From Gp1-AA145 sp963757135 (lineage in GTDB: Bacteria > Acidobacteriota > Terriglobia > Terriglobales > Acidobacteriaceae), in NCBI GenBank assembly GCA_963757135.1, contig CAVWQE010000011.1:1-64000 (forward strand): a DNA stretch of 64,000 nucleotides, in the 5' to 3' direction. Below the pieces are notes generated by a model. It was not told where the DNA came from. It ran no database searches and saw only the letters and a program-made list of their open reading frames with translations. A program made the translations under genes and the position numbers. Shown in pieces: positions 62,848 to 64,000 of the stretch (its first letter is position 1; the number at the start of each line of letters is the position of its first letter).

Positions 62848-63502
62848 ATGACGCGACGAGTTCTTTTCCTTTCAGCTCCCTTTCTTTTAGTCCCGTTGTT
62901 GGCGGTCGTCCTGGTCGGTTTTGCTAAAGGCCAAAGCGCCGACGAGCACCAGGGGGACGCTGGAGCAAATCCACAACCTTCAAAAGCGGAGCTGCCATCT
63001 TTACCGTGCCAAGATCCCGCACTCGGCGCCTTTGAGTACGGGGGGGTTGGGGGGGACCCTGGAAAAGATCCACAAACTTCAAAAACGGAGGTGCTAGTTT
63101 TACATGCGCATTTCAATAAAGGTCTTTGGGATGGCGACCCGGTGGGAAGTAGCCCCTTGCATGGCCGACGGCTACACCAAAATCACCGAGAGATTCGGAA
63201 TAGGAGGCATGCTCAACAAGGCCCAGAGTCTCGAGAACCTAACGCCCAGACAGGGGTCTGTGGTGCAGCGTGAAGAGGTCGTTCAGTTCGAGCACCACAT
63301 TCACCTGCATGTCTTTGGGGATCACAGCGACACAGTTGTCTTGACTGGATTAAGCAAGTCAATCCTACGTGTCGAGGGCAAACTGTCATCCGGTCCTAGA
63401 TTGTATGCGTTTGTCTATGTTAAGCAACATGGCCAGTGGCAGATTGTGGCCGAAATGACCTCTGACGTTCCGAAGGGCAACGCGCCTTGGAATACTTGGT
63501 AG
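62848..63502 (+). pseudogene. Tandem array copy 4: NTF2-like protein, one frameshift
   Basis: The frame from ATG 62848 encodes the copy-1-type N-terminus (PSKAELPSLPCQDPA, VGGDPGKDPQTSKTEV) and HAHFNKGLWDGDP, then loses frame near 63143, where copy 3 has one base less. The rest (MADGYTKITERFGIGGMLNK, REEVVQFEHHIHLHVFGDHS, SILRVEGKLSSGPRLYAFVY) continues in another frame to 63502 with the copy-2-type insert, ending NAPWNTW. It thus combines the N-terminal half of copy 1 with the C-terminal half of copy 2. The G7 runs are elsewhere and not the cause. Confidence 0.78.
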
Positions 63503-63568
63503 CGACGCGCAAATGGATGGTGCGCGTTGGCAAAAGAAGGCGGCGAGGAAATGGAAGCTGGAGGTTTG

Positions 63569-63622
63569 GGTGATTAGTGCTTGGTTTGGGAAATAAAATC
63601 TCTGCAGAAAAGGAGTTTTACA
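63569..63622 (+). repeat. A-type leader repeat of array copy 5
   Basis: GGTGATTAGTGCTTGG at 63569-63584 precedes AAAGGAGTTTTACA and the start of copy 5. Confidence 0.8.
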
Positions 63623-64000
63623 ATGACGCGACGAGTGCTTTTTATTTTGGTCTCCTTGTTGGGAGTCGCTTTGGTCGGTTTTGCTCAAGTCGGATGGGAG
63701 ACTGCATCTGAAGCAGATCAAGAAGTTGCAAAAAAGGGAGTAGAAGATTTACGAGCACAGATCGTTAAAGCTATTTATGCACGTGACAAGAACGCGCTCG
63801 CCCCTTTCTTTGCCGACGACTTCACCTACACCACCGAGAGATTTGAAGGAAGAGGAGAATTCTTCGACAAAGCCCAGTTTCTGGACCTTTGGACATCTGA
63901 CAGAAAGGCGGCTGTGCTCATTAAGAGCGTCGATCACGCAGATGGCCTCCAGGTTTTTGGAAACACAGTTGTCATGACTGGACACAGCCTGTCAGTCCTG
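63623..64000 (+). CDS. Tandem array copy 5: exported NTF2-like protein (3' end outside window)
   Basis: ATG 63623 starts a shorter, more diverged member: signal peptide TRRVLFILVSLLGVALVGFA, then directly the NTF2-like core (VEDLRAQIVKAIYARDKNAL, APFFADDFTYTTERFEGRGE, FFDKAQFLDLWTSD, VFGNTVVMTGHSLSVL to the edge). It lacks the ~35-residue N-terminal insert of copies 1-4 and so resembles an ordinary DUF4440/SnoaL-like protein. It has no frameshift up to the window edge. Confidence 0.78.
   Translation, partial: MTRRVLFILVSLLGVALVGFAQVGWETASEADQEVAKKGVEDLRAQIVKAIYARDKNALAPFFADDFTYTTERFEGRGEFFDKAQFLDLWTSDRKAAVLIKSVDHADGLQVFGNTVVMTGHSLSVL

Noticed and set aside
60384..64000. CRISPR-like array
   Set aside because: Repeats are whole paralogous genes and leaders spaced ~0.72-0.81 kb apart, not short repeats with spacers; no cas genes are present.
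56934..64000. Receptor and tandem array as part of the tRNA-fMet island
   Set aside because: The matching att repeat ends at 56929, before the receptor; no further copy of it is seen up to the window edge.

Overview
The window looks like a chromosomal segment of an acidobacterium (Acidobacteriota, probably Terriglobia). Indicators are a tandem pair of VWFA-domain proteins of the acidobacterial type, a large Oar-like TonB-dependent receptor with an N-terminal carboxypeptidase-regulatory domain, a Ser/Thr kinase fused to a beta-propeller, remnants of an ECF sigma/kinase gene pair, and a CadC-like winged-helix remnant. The assignment is inferred from gene content only.

Layout. 1-6.3 kb: a sodium/solute symporter divergent from a catabolic cluster (2-hydroxyacid dehydrogenase, sugar-phosphate isomerase, CBM9-like secreted protein, PfkB kinase). 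6.4-9 kb: a HigBA toxin-antitoxin module with a readable promoter and paired operators, a membrane protein and a frameshifted SDR. 9-13 kb: glutaryl-CoA dehydrogenase and a badly frameshifted kinase/beta-propeller gene. 13-20 kb: a polyphosphate block (ppk1-sixA facing ppx and a CHAD protein). 20-26.5 kb: a transglutaminase-like protein, an ABC exporter, otsB-otsA and a SET methyltransferase. 26.5-32.5 kb: a phosphoesterase, tRNA-Gly and a leftward cell-wall/RNA cluster (DUF1015, amidase, GerMN, RNase PH). 32.7-41 kb: VWFA pair, cysK, trans-sulfuration enzyme, MetX-like hydrolase, DUF3311 plus symporter, and an Arg/Asp-rich secreted protein. 41-50 kb: cutA, phosphohexomutase, FtsB-like, thiG, acyl-CoA ligase, MA-type metalloprotease, a peroxiredoxin with an in-frame TGA, and a methyltransferase.

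50.0-56.9 kb is a decayed genomic island inserted at the 3' end of initiator tRNA-fMet. It is bounded by a 14-nt duplication of the tRNA end and carries an intact tyrosine recombinase, a broken second recombinase, two small HTH proteins, a MITE-like element and several pseudogenes. Beyond it lie the Oar-like receptor and a tandem array of at least five secreted NTF2-like paralogues that runs off the right edge.

The strongest unusual signals are (i) the peroxiredoxin whose TGA falls exactly at the peroxidatic cysteine and is followed by a perfect 8-bp hairpin matching the bacterial SECIS geometry, and (ii) the mosaic tandem array, in which leaders and protein halves are shuffled between copies. 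Single-base frameshifts are frequent but concentrated in accessory genes. This is either real decay or local sequence error, and reads would be needed to tell which.
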